Shown here: in pieces, positions 11,223-25,625 of the stretch | Numbering within the stretch: the stretch's first letter is position 1 | Layout of the letters: every line of letters starts with the position of its first letter | From: Onchidella celtica | Lineage: Eukaryota; Mollusca; Gastropoda; Systellommatophora; Onchidiidae | Direction of reading: 5' to 3' | Length of the DNA stretch: 64,000 nucleotides | Assembly: GCA_963931925.1 (NCBI GenBank) | Contig: OZ007575.1 | Coordinates: 32,304,894 to 32,368,893, forward strand | Position numbers and translations under genes: made by a program | Notes under the pieces: generated by a model | Told to the model about the DNA's origin: nothing | Database searches by the model: none | Seen by the model: the letters and a program-made list of their open reading frames with translations, nothing else

Positions 11223-14200
11223 TGGATACTTATTCTTTCGTCTCAGATACCATTGTTTTTTGTTCTTTTTTCTACCAAAATCATTTTAACAGAGATACAA
11301 TTTCAGTTTCAGATAAACTGCACACATTGAGAGGTTGAGCGAGACACTCTCAGTGGATTAAGACCTGAACAGTTTAAAATTATCATCTGTTAGATTCAGA
11401 TGTTAAACTAGTGTCTTATTGTTACTGTTTGATGAGTTTTCATTCCTGAAAAAGAAACAAGGTTGTTTGATATTACTGGTTGTACAGTTGGGCATTTTAA
11501 CAGGTAAAGATTGTTCAGGTTTAATACATATATGTCAGTATATTCTGTGATTGAGTGGACCACAATGTCCACCCTCCCTTAACAACTAAAATAAAACACA
11601 GAAAAGAAATATTTGAATTTTTCCCAATTTCTCAGTACTTGTTTGAAGTGCTGAGGTAATAGAAGACATAGACAACCGTTATGTTTTTTGCAAAAGCTGC
11701 TTAAAAGCTGTATCTGAAACAGGCTGGATACAGCCCAGGGACATAAAGGAAGAACAGCTGGGTCACTGTCTAATGTTGTTCTTGCTTATCATTATATTGT
11801 ATTCATATACGAAAGAGATTATGAGTTCAATTTCTCATCTATTGCTGTGTCAGAGTTTTGTATTAGAATGGAATGTCTGTATTTCATTGCGTGAGATATT
11901 TTTTTATGGGTTACAAATATTCAGAGAATGGGAAGAAAAGCCATTCCCCAATGCCCTGATCTAGATACTGTATAACCTGCAATGATTATATAGTTTATTT
12001 AGAAATTTAAAATGTGAAATAAAATGGGAATGGAGCTGGAAAACTTGTACAAGTATTAATGCTTTTTTTAACCTTTTTTTTTTTTTTCATTCCTCTTGGA
12101 TCTATGGAACAACAGAATATGATGTACCTGAGTGTTTAATTCATTTTCTGTTTTTATTTGAACTTTTTCATTCTTTTTTTTTTTTTTTTATCATTTTGCT
12201 TTCTTTAGCATTTTCTTCTCATGCTAAAGAGCTATTCTTAGTTTCAGCCTCTGCGAGTTTAAGTTCTTTCTTTTCCTTTTACCTTTTAATTATTATCCAA
12301 ATCAATCAACTTTGTTACATAAATTATAGTGATGTTGGTTTAGCATAGTTAGTTGCTGACATGCCACTTATGCACCTTGATTGTTCATCAGTTGTTATAT
12401 TTATGTTTTGTTTGGTTTTGGAATTGATTGGTTTTAATTCTCTGTCATTATGGGCTTGGCTAAATACTTTGAGATGCAATTGAGGAAGAAACAACCAAAA
12501 AAAAAAAAATCAGTAATGTAATGATGCGTTATCCTAGCTCTTGAGCATAGATTTTCTAATTTCATGTTGAAAATTATTTGAAAATGAAAATGATGAAGAA
12601 AAGGATTTGACATTCCTCAAGTCTAAATTATCAGCAAATGATACATTCTATTTGAGTCTTGCAAAGCTCCATCTGCATGTATTAGTTTTTATCATCCTGG
12701 TGCAAAACATCCACAGGCACCCTTTGGCTTTCAGTAGAACTTCAGACCAGTTTTGGTAATTTCTGACAGACATGTTTAAATGTGTGCATGCCACAATACA
12801 GTGTGACACATTTGACTGTATCAAAGAGATTAGCAAATCAAGTCATGACAACTATTGGCCTTTAAAAGTTGTCTGAGGTGTGCTTGCTAGTTCTCTCACT
12901 GATAAAATTAAGGACCATAAGAATGCATTTGACATTAACATAATACATGTAAGCCTATTTCTGATTAAACCCACTGGTCTTGACATGGATCTTGCAAAAT
13001 TTCAACATTTATCAAATTAAATATTGGTTTTCAATGTTATTGACTACATTTATTTTTCTTGTGTGTTCAGCTCTGTAATAAAATCATGTTGAAAATGTGA
13101 AATGAGTATGGTTTGTCAAATGTATGAAATCTTGCACATTTTGAAAGCAAAAACAAACTTTTAATTTCATTTCTTATTTCATATTACAGTATTGAAATAG
13201 GATTTGATGTGGATATCTTCATAATACATGTAATATGAAAATCACTGTGTCTTTCTTTCTTTTTTTTTTGCCTTTGCCTTCATTTTTCTATAAATTATTT
13301 CACAGTAACTTTCTCTCATGGCATTTTTTGGTTTGTTTGTTGTGCGGCTGTAATTTAAAAAGATGAAAGAGGGAGCTAGCAAAACAAAACGTTTTGACAC
13401 TTTTTGGAAGTGGGATGCACGAATAGTAAAAAATACCCAACCATCGACCCTTCGTCAGGCCGATTGACCTCAAGTTTTGCTAATATAGGAATGACATCGC
13501 TGCTGGTTATGACATCGTGCTGCCAACAATATGATGTGGGAAATATGTCCGTACCAGTATCCTACCAACACTGCGGTAATCCTGTACAAATCTTCGTGGG
13601 ACTGACGTACAGAGGGTATCAGCTCGCCACCATCCCCTAACAGTACTAACACTGTAGTAATCGGTTTTGGCTACTTTTCAGGAGAATCAAAAAACAGGTT
13701 TATTTTAGCAAAACTGGTCTAGTAGCGATGTCTTTTTAAGTTATTAATTTTTGGTTCAGGAGTCTATAATGTAGGTCATTCAACGTGGCTTTGAATGTGG
13801 TTGAATATGTATAAAAATCAATTTGTCAAATTTTTTGAGTTACTACAGTCTTTGGGGAGGGTGACAAGCTGGAGCCGGTCTCTTACCCAGCTCTGCAGAG
13901 TTTGCAAACTCTTGACTTGGCGAAATTATATTGGTTTTTTATGCATGTAGGCAACATATTTCTGAACAGAGATAAACAATAAAAAAAAAACAAAATAAAC
14001 TGTGGGGTCGCAGCAGGACTTGACACAAAGCTAAAATGTAGTAAAATAAACATACACAAAAAAAAGGTGTATCCAGTCACAACTTAGAAAACAAAATAAG
14101 AAAACTATACAGATAAAACTAAATGATTAAAACTAAAAGAAATGAAACCAGTTTTCTGTCTCCGAAGACCTTCATTTAAAAAAATGAATCATCGAGACAG

Positions 14201-14840
14201 TATTTTTTAAGACAAAAAATTTTGCGGAAATGAATTTATAATTTTATTTTTAACGTGAACGGTCTGCCACTGATCCTCTGTTGCCATTTGTTCTGCATTT
14301 GAAAAACACTGTTGCCCATTATTTTTATATATTTTTTCATCACTTCTTTATTATGATCTTTTCACCATAATTTTTCGGGATGATTTAAAAAAAAAATTTT
14401 TTTTGCCTTATTATCCTGGTTGGGCAACTTTAAAACACTGTTACAAATTTCTGAAGATCAGGACAAGTCAAGCTGTCTGGGCACTAGAGGATGGGTTAGC
14501 ACCAAAGAGCTCATGATAAGTTATTGTAATGTGTGTTCAATAAGCTCTTTGGTTAGCACAGACTACTATGGTCACCACGATCCTAAGCACGGTCACATTT
14601 TAATGTACGTGTATATATCATAGTAAGATGTTTATTATGTACTTGATTTAAAATTCTGTGTAGCTGTCTCTTATTGCGTCTGAGCATGAATGCTTCTTAA
14701 CAGTTTAAATCATGGAATGATGAAGCTAAATTAATGTTGTATCTGGCTTCTATAGAATCAGTACACTTCTAAGGAAATATATGTAACTAATTCAGTGATA
14801 TCAAGTTGGCCTACATTTGTATAGATTTTTCAGACTTACT
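11223..14840. other. gene-free AT-rich DNA with one satellite-related patch
   Basis: No exon or RNA gene recognised. About 13395-13640 carries TAGGAATGACATCG, CGGTAATCCTGT and GGGACTGACGTA, a diverged relative of the block at 51015-51215 and of the 45.3-47.2 kb satellite. An open frame across it is not supported as a gene. Confidence 0.4.
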
Positions 14841-14863
14841 AGAGTCTAGTATATTCTTCTTCT

Positions 14864-15280
14864 TCATGTGTCAGGTCTGGAGCAGACATCGACGACCATG
14901 GCACTCCAGGCTTCTCTGTTGTCAGTCATTCTTATCAGCTCGGTGTTACTAATCGACTTTTTGGTGGCATAGTTCTTGAGGCTGTCAATATATGTAGTTC
15001 TTTGTCGTCCTCTGCTTCTCCGCCCCTCTATTTTACCGCATGGCATTTGTTTCTCGATTCCATTCTTCCTACATATGTGTCCCAGGAATTTCATTTGTCT
15101 CTTTCTGATTGTCCTTGTTAGGGATCGTTTGTACCCTGCCATTTCGATGACCTCTGCATTGGATTTTCTCTCTGTCCATTGTATTTTCATCATCCTTCGG
15201 AGGAGTCTCTTTTCTGTGTCTTTATTCAGTGTCCAGCACTCACATCCATATAAGATAAGAGACTTGACCAGACATATGCT
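14864..15280 (-). pseudogene. LINE reverse-transcriptase C-terminal fragment
   Basis: Minus-strand frame with GCECWTL near its 5' end, then EKRLLRRMMKIQWTER, MKFLGHICRKNG, GKIEGRRSRGRQR and NREAW before the stop at 14864. This motif order is the C-terminal tail of many non-LTR retrotransposon ORF2 proteins, after the polymerase domain. Catalytic parts are absent, so the copy is a 5'-truncated remnant. RTE-type or a related clade is likely but not decided. Nothing suggests host use. Confidence 0.8.
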
Positions 15281-17995
15281 TTAAGGGTGTTAAATTTGGT
15301 GCTGATAGTGATGTTCCTGTTTGTAAATATGGCTTTCATTTGCTGAATGTGTCTTTGGCCATATTTACTGGTATATTAAATTAACAAAAACATGGAGAAG
15401 AAAGAAATTAAGTAACAACTTTCACAGCTGGTTTTTGAAATACTGTACTAGATTTTTTTGTCCCTATTTCACTACAGTGTATCTTATTTGCTTGTTGCTT
15501 TTGTTGGGGTTTGAAATATGAGACCAGCCTCTGTACCCCTGCCCCAACCCAGAAGAAGTGAAGGTCAAAAAGAGGGAGAATGTTGGTTTTTCTAGTTCAC
15601 GTGCCTGTAACACACAATTAAATTTTTAATTAAATTTTGTCAATGACAGTATGGCAGACATGTTTTTTGAAATCAGTATGGGAGGTGCAACACAGAAATG
15701 TACAATCATACAATTATTATACTGTATTTACCAAAGACAAATAGGACATGAAAACTAGGTTTAAAATTATGGGGGGAGGGGGAGGGAGGCGGAAGTGAAG
15801 GGTACCAAGATGTGCATTAATTATATGTTCGGCTAGCTGTCCACTGAAAAAATCGTGGTTGCAAAAGTTTCCACAGTCCAAGCGATAATTCTGTTTTTCG
15901 TGTGATTTTCGGGGTTTTATAATACATGTTTGAGTGTAATTATCACGTCGCCTTAAATTTGATACAGCTATTTATGTAACCTAGCAGCTGTATGAGCGGG
16001 GGTAGGTCTTGTTAAAAATTGCATTTTTTTTTTTTTTTTAAATACACATACATGTACATGGATTTCAAGTGGTCTTAAATTTGATGAATACAGGTACATA
16101 AAATGTGTATACAATTTTCATGTGGTCCTTAATTAACTAACGTATGTGAAATTCACATTTTTTTTTGTTTGTTGACTGCAGCCTGATATTGAGGATGGAT
16201 CTGGGCACTTTATATAACAAGACTGGATTGTTGAAAACATTTCTTTGAATAGGAAAATGATCAACAATGCTGTAAGCACTAAAGTATCAATCTGTTGTAA
16301 AAAAAAAAATAAGGCCAGAGATGGTAGTACATGTAATAGGAGTGAATAGGGGGGGGGAGAGAGAGAGAGAAATGAAGAGGCTGAAATGGAAGGGGAAATA
16401 CTGTTGTGGAAAGGAACAAATCATTTAAGTGCATTTGTTTAAAATCCTGTATTCATACTGTATACACATTATTATGGTTAACTGCAGTTGGTGGTGTCTT
16501 TTTTTTTTTTTTTCCTCATTTTTTGGGAACGTTCTGATGGTGTTTGACTGTATTTCATTGCCTCTGATACACACATGACCACAAGTCCACAGCTTTCCTA
16601 CAGATCTATACGATCAAAACAAACATTAATTCATCTTAAAGTGTACAAATATTTATTTCAATAAGCAAGGAATAATTCATAAACACTGAAGATGAACATG
16701 AAGCATACATCACATGCATGTACATGGTCTTAGTTAAATCCTGAGGCATATCGACTGGGCTACTTGTCTGATACATCTCATGTTTCCTGACAAATCGACA
16801 GGTATTTAAATTTATTTCAAATCTGAATATTCTTTGGAAAGCTTACCTTGGAAATTTTAACATTTTTTTACAGTGACCAATCATAAAAGTACCCCCCCAA
16901 AAAAAAAATAAAAAAAATGCTAACACTGATCACTGTTCAGGCAAATTGCAATGATTTTCATAAAGAATCATCTCTGACAGGACTAGATTAAATTTCATGT
17001 AGGGTAAATATATCAAACATCCAATGTAAGTCAATCAATAATCATCTCCAACTAAATAATTAATAAAGTTCCTTGTTTCGGACTGAACTGTGCCGTTACA
17101 AAAGGAATACATTAACCTGAATAACAATAAATAAATCTCTCACATATTCACTTTGCTACAGTCTTTCTGGGCCAAAAATTCAAACCACTGAAATCTTTTA
17201 CCTTCCAAGTACATGTTGTATCTCTTCATAAGCTTTTCAAGACATCATTGAAATCTTTCACAAAATAAAACAATAACAAAAGAGACTTCCAATCCCATGT
17301 CACTGTTACAAAATTGCGGCACTAATGCCTTTACTGTTCATGAGAAAGAACAGTGGCTCTTAGCATTATACCCGTCGAGAAATCTTCTATTCTGGAGTTG
17401 AGTTATGTGAACAAAGGATCGGGATCCCTTCGTGCATTTCTTATGACCTACTTTTGTATTCTTGCCTAGGTCTTGACTGATTCTTCCATGAGTTTGCAAC
17501 GTTCATGATGGACGCTGTAGCATTCAGGTGTAAAAAAAATTCCATGAAATCTGCAGCATGGAAAGTGTTAAAAAATGAAACCTTGCTCGTCCCTCTTACT
17601 TTTTCCCAAGTCATACTCGCAAAAAACTATTCATCAGCAAACTTAACATTTACTAACTCATCTGAAGCAAACAACGCACAAAATCACCATTATTCTCCAT
17701 CTTTCCAAAACACACATCAACCATCTTATCCATACACAAAATATCACCCATCCCCATCATCCATGCACAATCATTGTCAGAAGCCGATTAGTATTATAAA
17801 TGCCGTGCTAGGCCACGGGTTGAATTCAGAGTTTTTTTTTCAAATCTAGTGAAGTGTCCTTGAGCTGTTCTCGTGAGCAACATGTTTTGAGTGTTTTTTT
17901 TAACATAAAAACTGTAGATGGTTAAAAAGGAATATGTGTAGGTAAACCAGGGATGGCAGAGCAGCTCCAGTTCGTGATTTAATAGCATTGTTAGA
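15281..17995. other. gene-free stretch
   Basis: AT-rich with G runs (15770-15790, 16348-16356) and T runs. A 114-codon open frame at 17505-17849 has low-complexity Ser/His/Asn composition and no family likeness, so I do not call it. Confidence 0.4.
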
Positions 17996-17999
17996 GGGT

Positions 18000-18930
18000 G
18001 TGAGGTGGTTGTAATTGACTGTTGACATTCAGTGGTTCATGAAAGCACGAGTTGTTAATTTTTCGTGCTGAGTCAAGTTAATAAGATTTTTGGATTTAAT
18101 TGTTATTAACCTATTTAGAAGACGACCTTGTCTGTCTTAGTGCAAGGCCGTAACCGACTTACACAATAGAATAAATTAATACTGCGAGCTCAGCTCGCAT
18201 GACCGCACCAATCAAATCTAGGGATTTGGACGGTAGTTGCAGGTGGCTAGACATTATAAAAGTCAGCCCATACCTATGTCCATTATCACATGCAGAAAAG
18301 TATCCACTGCGGAGTGGTCGGCTAATTTCGAGCCAGATCGGAACAGAGACGCAATAGAGCAGTCCATCTATATGAGGAGCCTAGAAATGACGAGCTCCAG
18401 CTAATAGCTACCCGGACTTTGTCCACCATGCAACGCTATTGTTGATATTCCCTGGTTCTTGATGGCCAGGGAAAAATGGTATGCATTGTAATTGTATGTC
18501 AGAATTCAGATGTTACCAGCAGTATGAGAGTCTGCTCCTAGAATCACAGCCAGGCAGTGCCAGTATTATAATATATGACTTGAGCCATTGCAATTGAGCT
18601 GGCGTGTGCTGAGACAGCGAAGACTATAATTTGTATTAAATATCCTATGAGTCATTAGTTATATTTGATCCAGTACTAGGACCTTTTTGTCCATTCTAAA
18701 ATTGTATTCTTATTTTGCAGTTACCCTGTTAGTCATTTCATTTATGTATGTTATCTTTATTCAGCTAACTCAATACATTATTGTGGCCCTACAGGCCTGA
18801 CAAAACTAATTCATTTGAGTTGTTAATTAATTCCAGAAGGAAAGTTTAGTGTGTTCGTCGAGTGTGTGTTTTCCTCTTGAATTGCAGTCGTTTGCTATAA
18901 ACCACATTCGCGACAATGTGGACACTCAAA
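18000..18930 (+). other. possible LTR or LTR-like fragment with TATA box
   Basis: GC-richer island containing ATTATAAAAGTCAG (TATA-like, about 18253), TTCCCTGG..GGCCAGGG (18448-18474) and TTGTGGCCCTACAGGCCTGA (18780-18799). The last two resemble TTCCCTGG..GCCAGGG and ATGTGGCCCTGCAGGCCT in the solo LTR at 42964-44349, in the same order. I could not fix TG..CA ends or a target duplication. Confidence 0.3.
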
Positions 18931-21900
18931 TTGTCTCATATCAAAATTATTGGCTCATTACCATGCTATGAATATCAAAAACTCTAAAAGCTAACAAACA
19001 GCTGAAAAATTGCGAAAGGAGTGAGACTGGAAATGTTGCTTTCTGTCATGTGAAAAAAACAATAGAAAGAAAAAAAAAACTGCAAAAAAAGTCAATGAGA
19101 ACACAAAGTTTTATGTCAAAAACATCCATCCTACCTCATTTTATATACATGTATTGCATGCTGCATCTTGACTTGATCGGTTTGTGTCACTCTAGACACA
19201 CAGTATGAAAATGGACAAAACAACTGTTTTGTGATTAGGAATTAAAAAAAAAAGCAGTTACGTTGAAGTGGTTCTATCCTTTCAGTTGATAATAAAGACA
19301 TTCTGTTTCTACATGGGTTAAAAAAAAAAAAGCTAAAATAGATATAATACATCTGATACGGTTGAGAAAAAGTGGAGAGAGAACTAGGAATGCTCATCAA
19401 GTAATATCATTTAGAAATTATCTAATTTCCTCATCAGTCTACTCAAAACTGTAAAAACTGCTCATCAATAATACAAACACATTTATTTTATCATACAATG
19501 CATTGTTAATGTTATAATAATGCACACAAGATTAAGGAAAATTAATCAAAATTACACAAAGGATCATTAAAATTTCAATAGACAGACACGTTATGCTTCT
19601 GCATAACCAGAGAGTTCGGTAAAATATTCGAACAGAGGAACCAGTAAAATGGAAAATTGGAAAAGTGTCACCGATTGAACAATAAATTTATGCAAGACGG
19701 TCTCATGTAAAGGATATAACCCATCTTAATCATTCAAAAGTTTTAAAATTTTGATTATTTCCCTTACACTGATGTCGCCAGTTGGGCTGCTTCTTGCGGC
19801 CGAATTGCACGCGGGAAACTATTTTGAGGAATTTAGACGTGACACCAATACCAACTGACATGCACAACGCTTTTGTGAAACACGTGACCCTGTCCAGTAC
19901 AACCACATGGACCATTTCACAATTTTTCACACAGATGTAAAACAGTGATTTTCAAATGGGAGGTAGGGCAGGAATTTTTGCCAGGGGTGGAATTGGGGAG
20001 GGATTTCAATCACAGGAGGAACTCCAACCTGGCAAAGAATGGTATATTTGTGGATATCAAATGAAATAGCAGCATGCACAATTATAAAGATGAATTAAAA
20101 GTTCACGAAAACTTTTTTCAATAATTACCACTGTGAAAGTATAATAGTAATCAAATTAAATGACAATTTCAAAATGGGGAATGAATTGAGGAAGCATGGG
20201 GTCTCAAGGGGAGGAATGTGGCCTGGGGCTCTGAAAAACCAGTTCTAGAAGGAATGACCTAGCAAGGAGGCCGAACTCCACAAGTTGATTTAATCGATTT
20301 TTATCATATCTACACGGTTCATATAGACATACTTTTACAGTATGGGCCCCTTTTCCTAATAGATTTCTAACTTCACTTTCACGTGATCTTACTTAGAGGC
20401 ATCTGGGGGTTGAAAGCTAGCCCAAAGTGAGATAATCAAAAAAAAAAGCCATGGATGAAATACTCAAAGTGGCCCTTATCACGCACCGTTAAATTCAAAC
20501 TCAACCATGACAAATAACGTACTGGTAGCAGTATATTTTATAAGCTTATGTTGATGTTGTTGTTACTTGTCCTTAGCAAAAGAAGATGACCATAACTTCA
20601 ATATCTCTAATGTCTGTGAGTTGAAATGGCTGATCCTTGCCATGAATTGTCAGTTGCAGTGACAACATGGAAACGTTGGAGACAGATTGAACTGGGAGAT
20701 GATACTTTCTCTGCTTTTTCACTGCTGCCACTTCTCTGCAGTCCTTCATTCAGTATTCTTCTCATAGTCATATCTTCACTGAAGAAGAAAACAAAAACAG
20801 TATAATGCAAAATCTGTAGGAAAATGTGCACCCTTGGGGACAAATATGTAAACTACACCCAGCATCCTTTTTAATCTAATGTAGATTTGTATCAGATTTC
20901 CATTGTACTGGTAGGATTATGAGAGGGGCATACTCCCTGCTTCAAACCGACTTTGGCGTGATGACATAACCAGCAGATCTACGTGAGAATAATGTTTTGT
21001 TCATGTGCAAACTTGATGTAAATCCTACACATCGGCTTTTTGTAGGGTTAGTGACTGGTAAACATAGAAGACGTTTAAACCAAGTAGGGGTTGCACGGGC
21101 TGAGAGGACACTGAAGTGCGGGAAAAGTTGTTTACATCAGTTCACAGTGAGCGGCCGATGGATTTCAGTTCTAATCAATTAAGCATATTTAAAACAAGCT
21201 TTCACGAAAAAAGGTAATTCTTTAGGAAAAAAGTGTAAAAATTTGTTTTGTTGAGGCAAACTGGTTTATATAGGAATAAAACAATTACAGTCACACAGAT
21301 GGAATCATATGACAGAGATATTTAAGAAAAACCTTCAAGGATTTGGAAAAGAGCTGTAGATAGATGAATTTACAGTGTAAAAGGGGGACATCTTGTGCTT
21401 TTTGTTGTAGTCTCCAGGACGAGGAGAAAAAGATGGGTTTGAATTAGTTGCAACAGTAGACTAGGTTTTAACTCCATTCATAAACTTTTACAACGTTAAC
21501 AGGATACAATCTAAAGGTGAATTCGTATGGTGTATTATACTCTCAATGATGCTTTGACCACTTCAGGGCCAGACAACTGTGTCGAAAGTGATATCAAAAA
21601 ACAAAAAAAAAAGGATCAGGACTTCCATTTATGAAAGATGACTTAGTGAATGGGTCCAAATGCCCCTGTGTCTTACATTCAATTATGTATATGCAATTAT
21701 ATTCACTCAGAAAAAGGAAAAGACATTATTGAAATAGAAGGTGCAACATCACCTTCATTTCTCGACAATCTCGTATACGTTTCAAAATTTTCGGTAGCTT
21801 GGAAACTATCATTTTTCTCACACTTTCTCAATAACGCCTGCTTAGTGTACAAAAGCGGCAAATTTTTTGTTGTTGTTTATTCAGTGAACACACTGGTTTT

Positions 21901-22109
21901 CGTGTGAGACAAATTCATGATTAAAGCAAAACAACTGAAACATTCTTTTTTTTCTTTCAAGGACTTGTCTGTTTATGTTTTTTTTCAACATGTCAAAATA
22001 AACAAAGCTTTATGTGGGACAAATTCACAACCTCTTTTATTGTTCTTTTGTCCCATCTTAGTGTGAGCTCAAGGTTTATAAACTGACTAAAAGGATTTTT
22101 TTTTTTTTT

Positions 22110-22640
22110 TAAAGGAGTGAAGGACCCCAGCACACATTTACCCTACCTTGCACACTAGGTCTGTCTATGTGGTTGGAAGAGCACTTTTCCCATGATATGG
22201 ACAACCCAAGAATAATACCGTGGTACCAGACTCCAGTGGCTTTTCCCTTGTTAGATAATCTTCAACTGAGGAATTTAAAAAAAAAACCCACAACAGGTCA
22301 ATTAAGCGAACAGCAAAATTAAAACCAACATAATTTCTCCTTTCAAAAGTGGAAGGATTTTTTTCTTCAGTGAACACTCTGGTTTTCATTGAGACAAACT
22401 CATGATTACTATTTTCTTTTCAACTGAGCTCAAGGTGAACTTTATTCTAATTTTAAAAAACAGAAAAAAGAAAAAAAAAGTGGCACGGGGACTCCAGCAC
22501 ACATTACCCTACATAGCTACACTACATGTACCGTTTGAATATGTGGTTGCGAGAGCACTTTTCCCATGACATTGACGATCCTAAGTCTAATACTACAGTA
22601 CCAGTTGCCCCTTAAGATCTAAGGAAGTAGGTTCTAATCC
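22110..22640. repeat. internal two-copy repeat inside duplication copy 1
   Basis: 22130-22215 and 22490-22605 share CCAGCACACATT.ACCCTAC, TATGTGGTTG and GAGAGCACTTTTCCCATGA. The same pair recurs at 40810-40900 and 41185-41285 in copy 2, so the internal repeat is older than the large duplication. Confidence 0.7.
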
Positions 22641-23667
22641 GTATGTTTTGTCCGGCCTACCCCCGACCAAACTCCACCCCAACTCTCAGTCCCTCAGTAG
22701 CGCCTCAAGGCAGGAAATCTCGCCAGACCCTAAGCTTTACAGACTGGTTGGTCATGACCAGCCGTCAGAATACCTTGGTCGACCGCCGACCTCGACGCTA
22801 CATGGAAGCAGGAGCCAGTGACCACCCGGGTTTCCCCAAAGTGGCTGTTCTGTTCTATAAGTAGGGTTGGGGTTTCTTATATAACGCAAAATCATTACAA
22901 TATCTGCCCCTATGGTTAACAAGATTTGAACTAGATATGCTTTAACAGTTGTTATTAAATTCATTTCTGCATAGCTCTCACTCAAAGTATTTAATTATCA
23001 TTCAAACACTCTTGTTAATAATTAATGCGCATTTGATAGATGCCTATTGATATAAATAACGTCATATTTATCCTTTAAAAAAATAATGAATTGTAAGCGT
23101 GATTATCTACCTTTCTCGCCATGTGACCAGCTTGATTTCCTTGCCACAAACCGGAAGTGGGAATCGATGCCAGTATTTATCCAAGTAAATCTTTTAATAC
23201 TACTGTGAGCTTCCTTTTGTGTCAAATTCTTCATTTACTTAAACTTTCCAAATACCTGCTGCAGACCCTTTTTTTTTTTTTTTGACACCCATTAAAAATG
23301 TGAAGTCCATTGGGGAATTAAAATGTCATGAAGTCTTGGTTTTCTACATGATAAGTACCCACTTTTAAAAAACAAATTCGATACCAAAACAAACTATCCA
23401 TCACCCCGGAGAGGGGCTCACACATCACTTTATCTCCTTGAACTTAATATTGCCAACTGAACACACAGATTATATCCATATTATCAGATGAACTTGAATA
23501 ATAGCATGAAATTTAACAAGAAATAAATGACATTTATCCGTATCTGTCTGGACACATGAAATGGATCAAAATCATAAATTTTCAGACATTCCAAGAAATT
23601 GAATACAGGGAAGAAAATTTAAGAAGAATAATGTTGAATATATAATTTAAATACGAAAGGGCACGCT

Positions 23668-23693
23668 TATTCGCAGATGTCTGCGAATAAGAT
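23668..23693. repeat. palindrome with 12-bp arms
   Basis: CTTATTCGCAGA, two central bases, then the exact inverted arm TCTGCGAATAAG. A third related arm, ATCTTATTTGCAAA, follows at 23699. The same structure occurs at 42346-42371, with variants at 25673-25725 and 44948-45001. Confidence 0.85.
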
Positions 23694-25499
23694 CAAAATC
23701 TTATTTGCAAATGGATTTTTGGTTTGTGAATTTTATTTAGGAAAAGCTCCTTAAAATGGCATTCGGTTGAGCTATCGATGAAACTTTCACCAAAATTCAA
23801 AACATTTTTGATGGCGAGACCTGTCTATGGGATACAAAATCAACGAAATACCATAACATGGAGGCGAGAATCAAAGCCCTCTGAATTTTAGAGAGTGATA
23901 AAAGTCTAGAAAGATCAGATTAACTTCACATACGTACATTGAAAAGCTGAAACGAACAATTCCTTCGCCTGACAAGTGAGAGGCCAGCGGCAGCCACCCG
24001 AGTGTCCATCTCAATCAGATGACCAAAACAAACGATTTGCATCAATTCTCATTCGGAAAATGGACCAGTGTAAACAAACACTCAAACAGCGTGTCGGGGG
24101 TGAAATAGGAAAGCAAAAATCGGAAAGCGAGAAGAGTTCATCCTCCACTGCCAATCATTCATTTTTTTCTATTCCAAAAACCTACCAGAAGTAAACTCGC
24201 CTGCCGAGTTCGAGGCTCCGCAAGATCTGACTTATTTTGGGGGGGGGGGGGGGGTCACTTTTTGTCTGCGTTTTCCCCCACTGATCATCGTTGCTTTGCT
24301 CCAGAGCATAAAATTGTGAATAGGATTTTAAAAATATTTTGTACAAATTTTTTTACATGAATTATTATTATTATCCAATTTGGTCGACTGTGAAATCAGA
24401 GAGAAAGTCAGACAGAACAAATAAAAATGAATTAAATTTCTGTGGAAACAAAAAAAAAGTAATAAAACAAAACATGACAAACAGATTTAGGTTACCATGG
24501 AAAGAGATGAGCTGTTCAGTTCACATTGACTAAAAGAAATCATTTACATGTTTAAAATTTGATTTACATTTTTATTTCTGTCCCGTTCACAAATGAACAG
24601 GAATAAAGTAATCTGGATCACACAAGTAACATTGATTATTTTCCCCATGACATCCATTTTGCAAAATCCTTTAAAAACATTTTTTTTTCTAAAAATGAGC
24701 AATCCTAGGTTCTGGCTTGTTTTGTTGAATAATTTGGCTCTTCAGTCGGTAAGACGACTTGATTCGGAGTAACGCATGGTGTTCCTTACGGTAATGATGA
24801 ATCATGTTGTCTTTTTTCTAGCGATACTTTTCGGTTATCGTGTCCTCGGTAGCATTAGAGAGACCCTGCTCAGTAACCGTTTTTACTCAGGTTCCCCGTG
24901 AGGTGGCATGCTAAGTAAACTCGCCTGCCAAGTTGATAAGGGTCTTTCGGATCGAATCTCCGAAAGAGCTGACTTTTTTGTTGTGGTTGTTATTTTTTCA
25001 TGCTCCCCCCCATACACACGCTGATCATCGTTGCTTTGCTCCAGAGTATAAAATTGTGACTAGGACTTTTTAAATTTTTTTTAGCCAATTTTGTTGGGTG
25101 TGAAGTCACGAAGAAAGTCAGACAGAGCAGATGAAAATGAACCAAACTCCCATGCAAAGAAAAAAGTAATACATGTAAAACAAAACATGGCAAACAGCTG
25201 AAGCAGAAGACTCCTTCAATATATTTTCAGTAAATACAGGATAGATCTAGGTCACAACAGACAGAGATGGAATTTTCAGTTCACACTGTCTAAAAGAAAT
25301 TATTTACATGTTTAAAATTTGATATTTACATTTTTATTTCTAATTAGCAGCTGTCCCGTTCGATGAAAAGAAGTAAATGAATGAACAGGAATAAATAAGA
25401 GAGGTAATCTAGTAATGACCAGTTTCCTCACGACATTAATTTTGCAAAATCCTTTTAAAAAATGGTTCCTAATAATGAGCAGTAAAAAAAACCAAAAAA

Positions 25500-25625
25500 A
25501 AACTCCGGCATGGGACTGAGCCCAAGACGGATTGAACCCAAGACAGATTGAATCCATAGTCTTCGACTGATAACCACAGACGCTAGTCATTGTGCCACTG
25601 CAGACCACGATAGGCTGGAGGAACT
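25500..25625 (-). mobile_element. tRNA-like SINE head, diverged
   Basis: On the minus strand, TGGTCTGCAGTGGCACAATG is followed by a box-B-like GGTTCAATCC after about 70 bases. The partner in duplication copy 2 (44812-44905) is closer to consensus. It does not fold convincingly as a functional tRNA. Confidence 0.45.

Noticed and set aside
13404-13640. 78-codon open frame
   Set aside because: It lies in a satellite-related repeat and has no family likeness.
17505-17849. 114-codon open frame
   Set aside because: Low-complexity composition, no recognisable domain and no splice context.
20607-20843. Paired open frames in the two duplication copies (20607-20843 minus, 37868-38179 plus)
   Set aside because: They lie on opposite strands of aligned DNA and are not conserved as one frame, so there is no sign of coding constraint.
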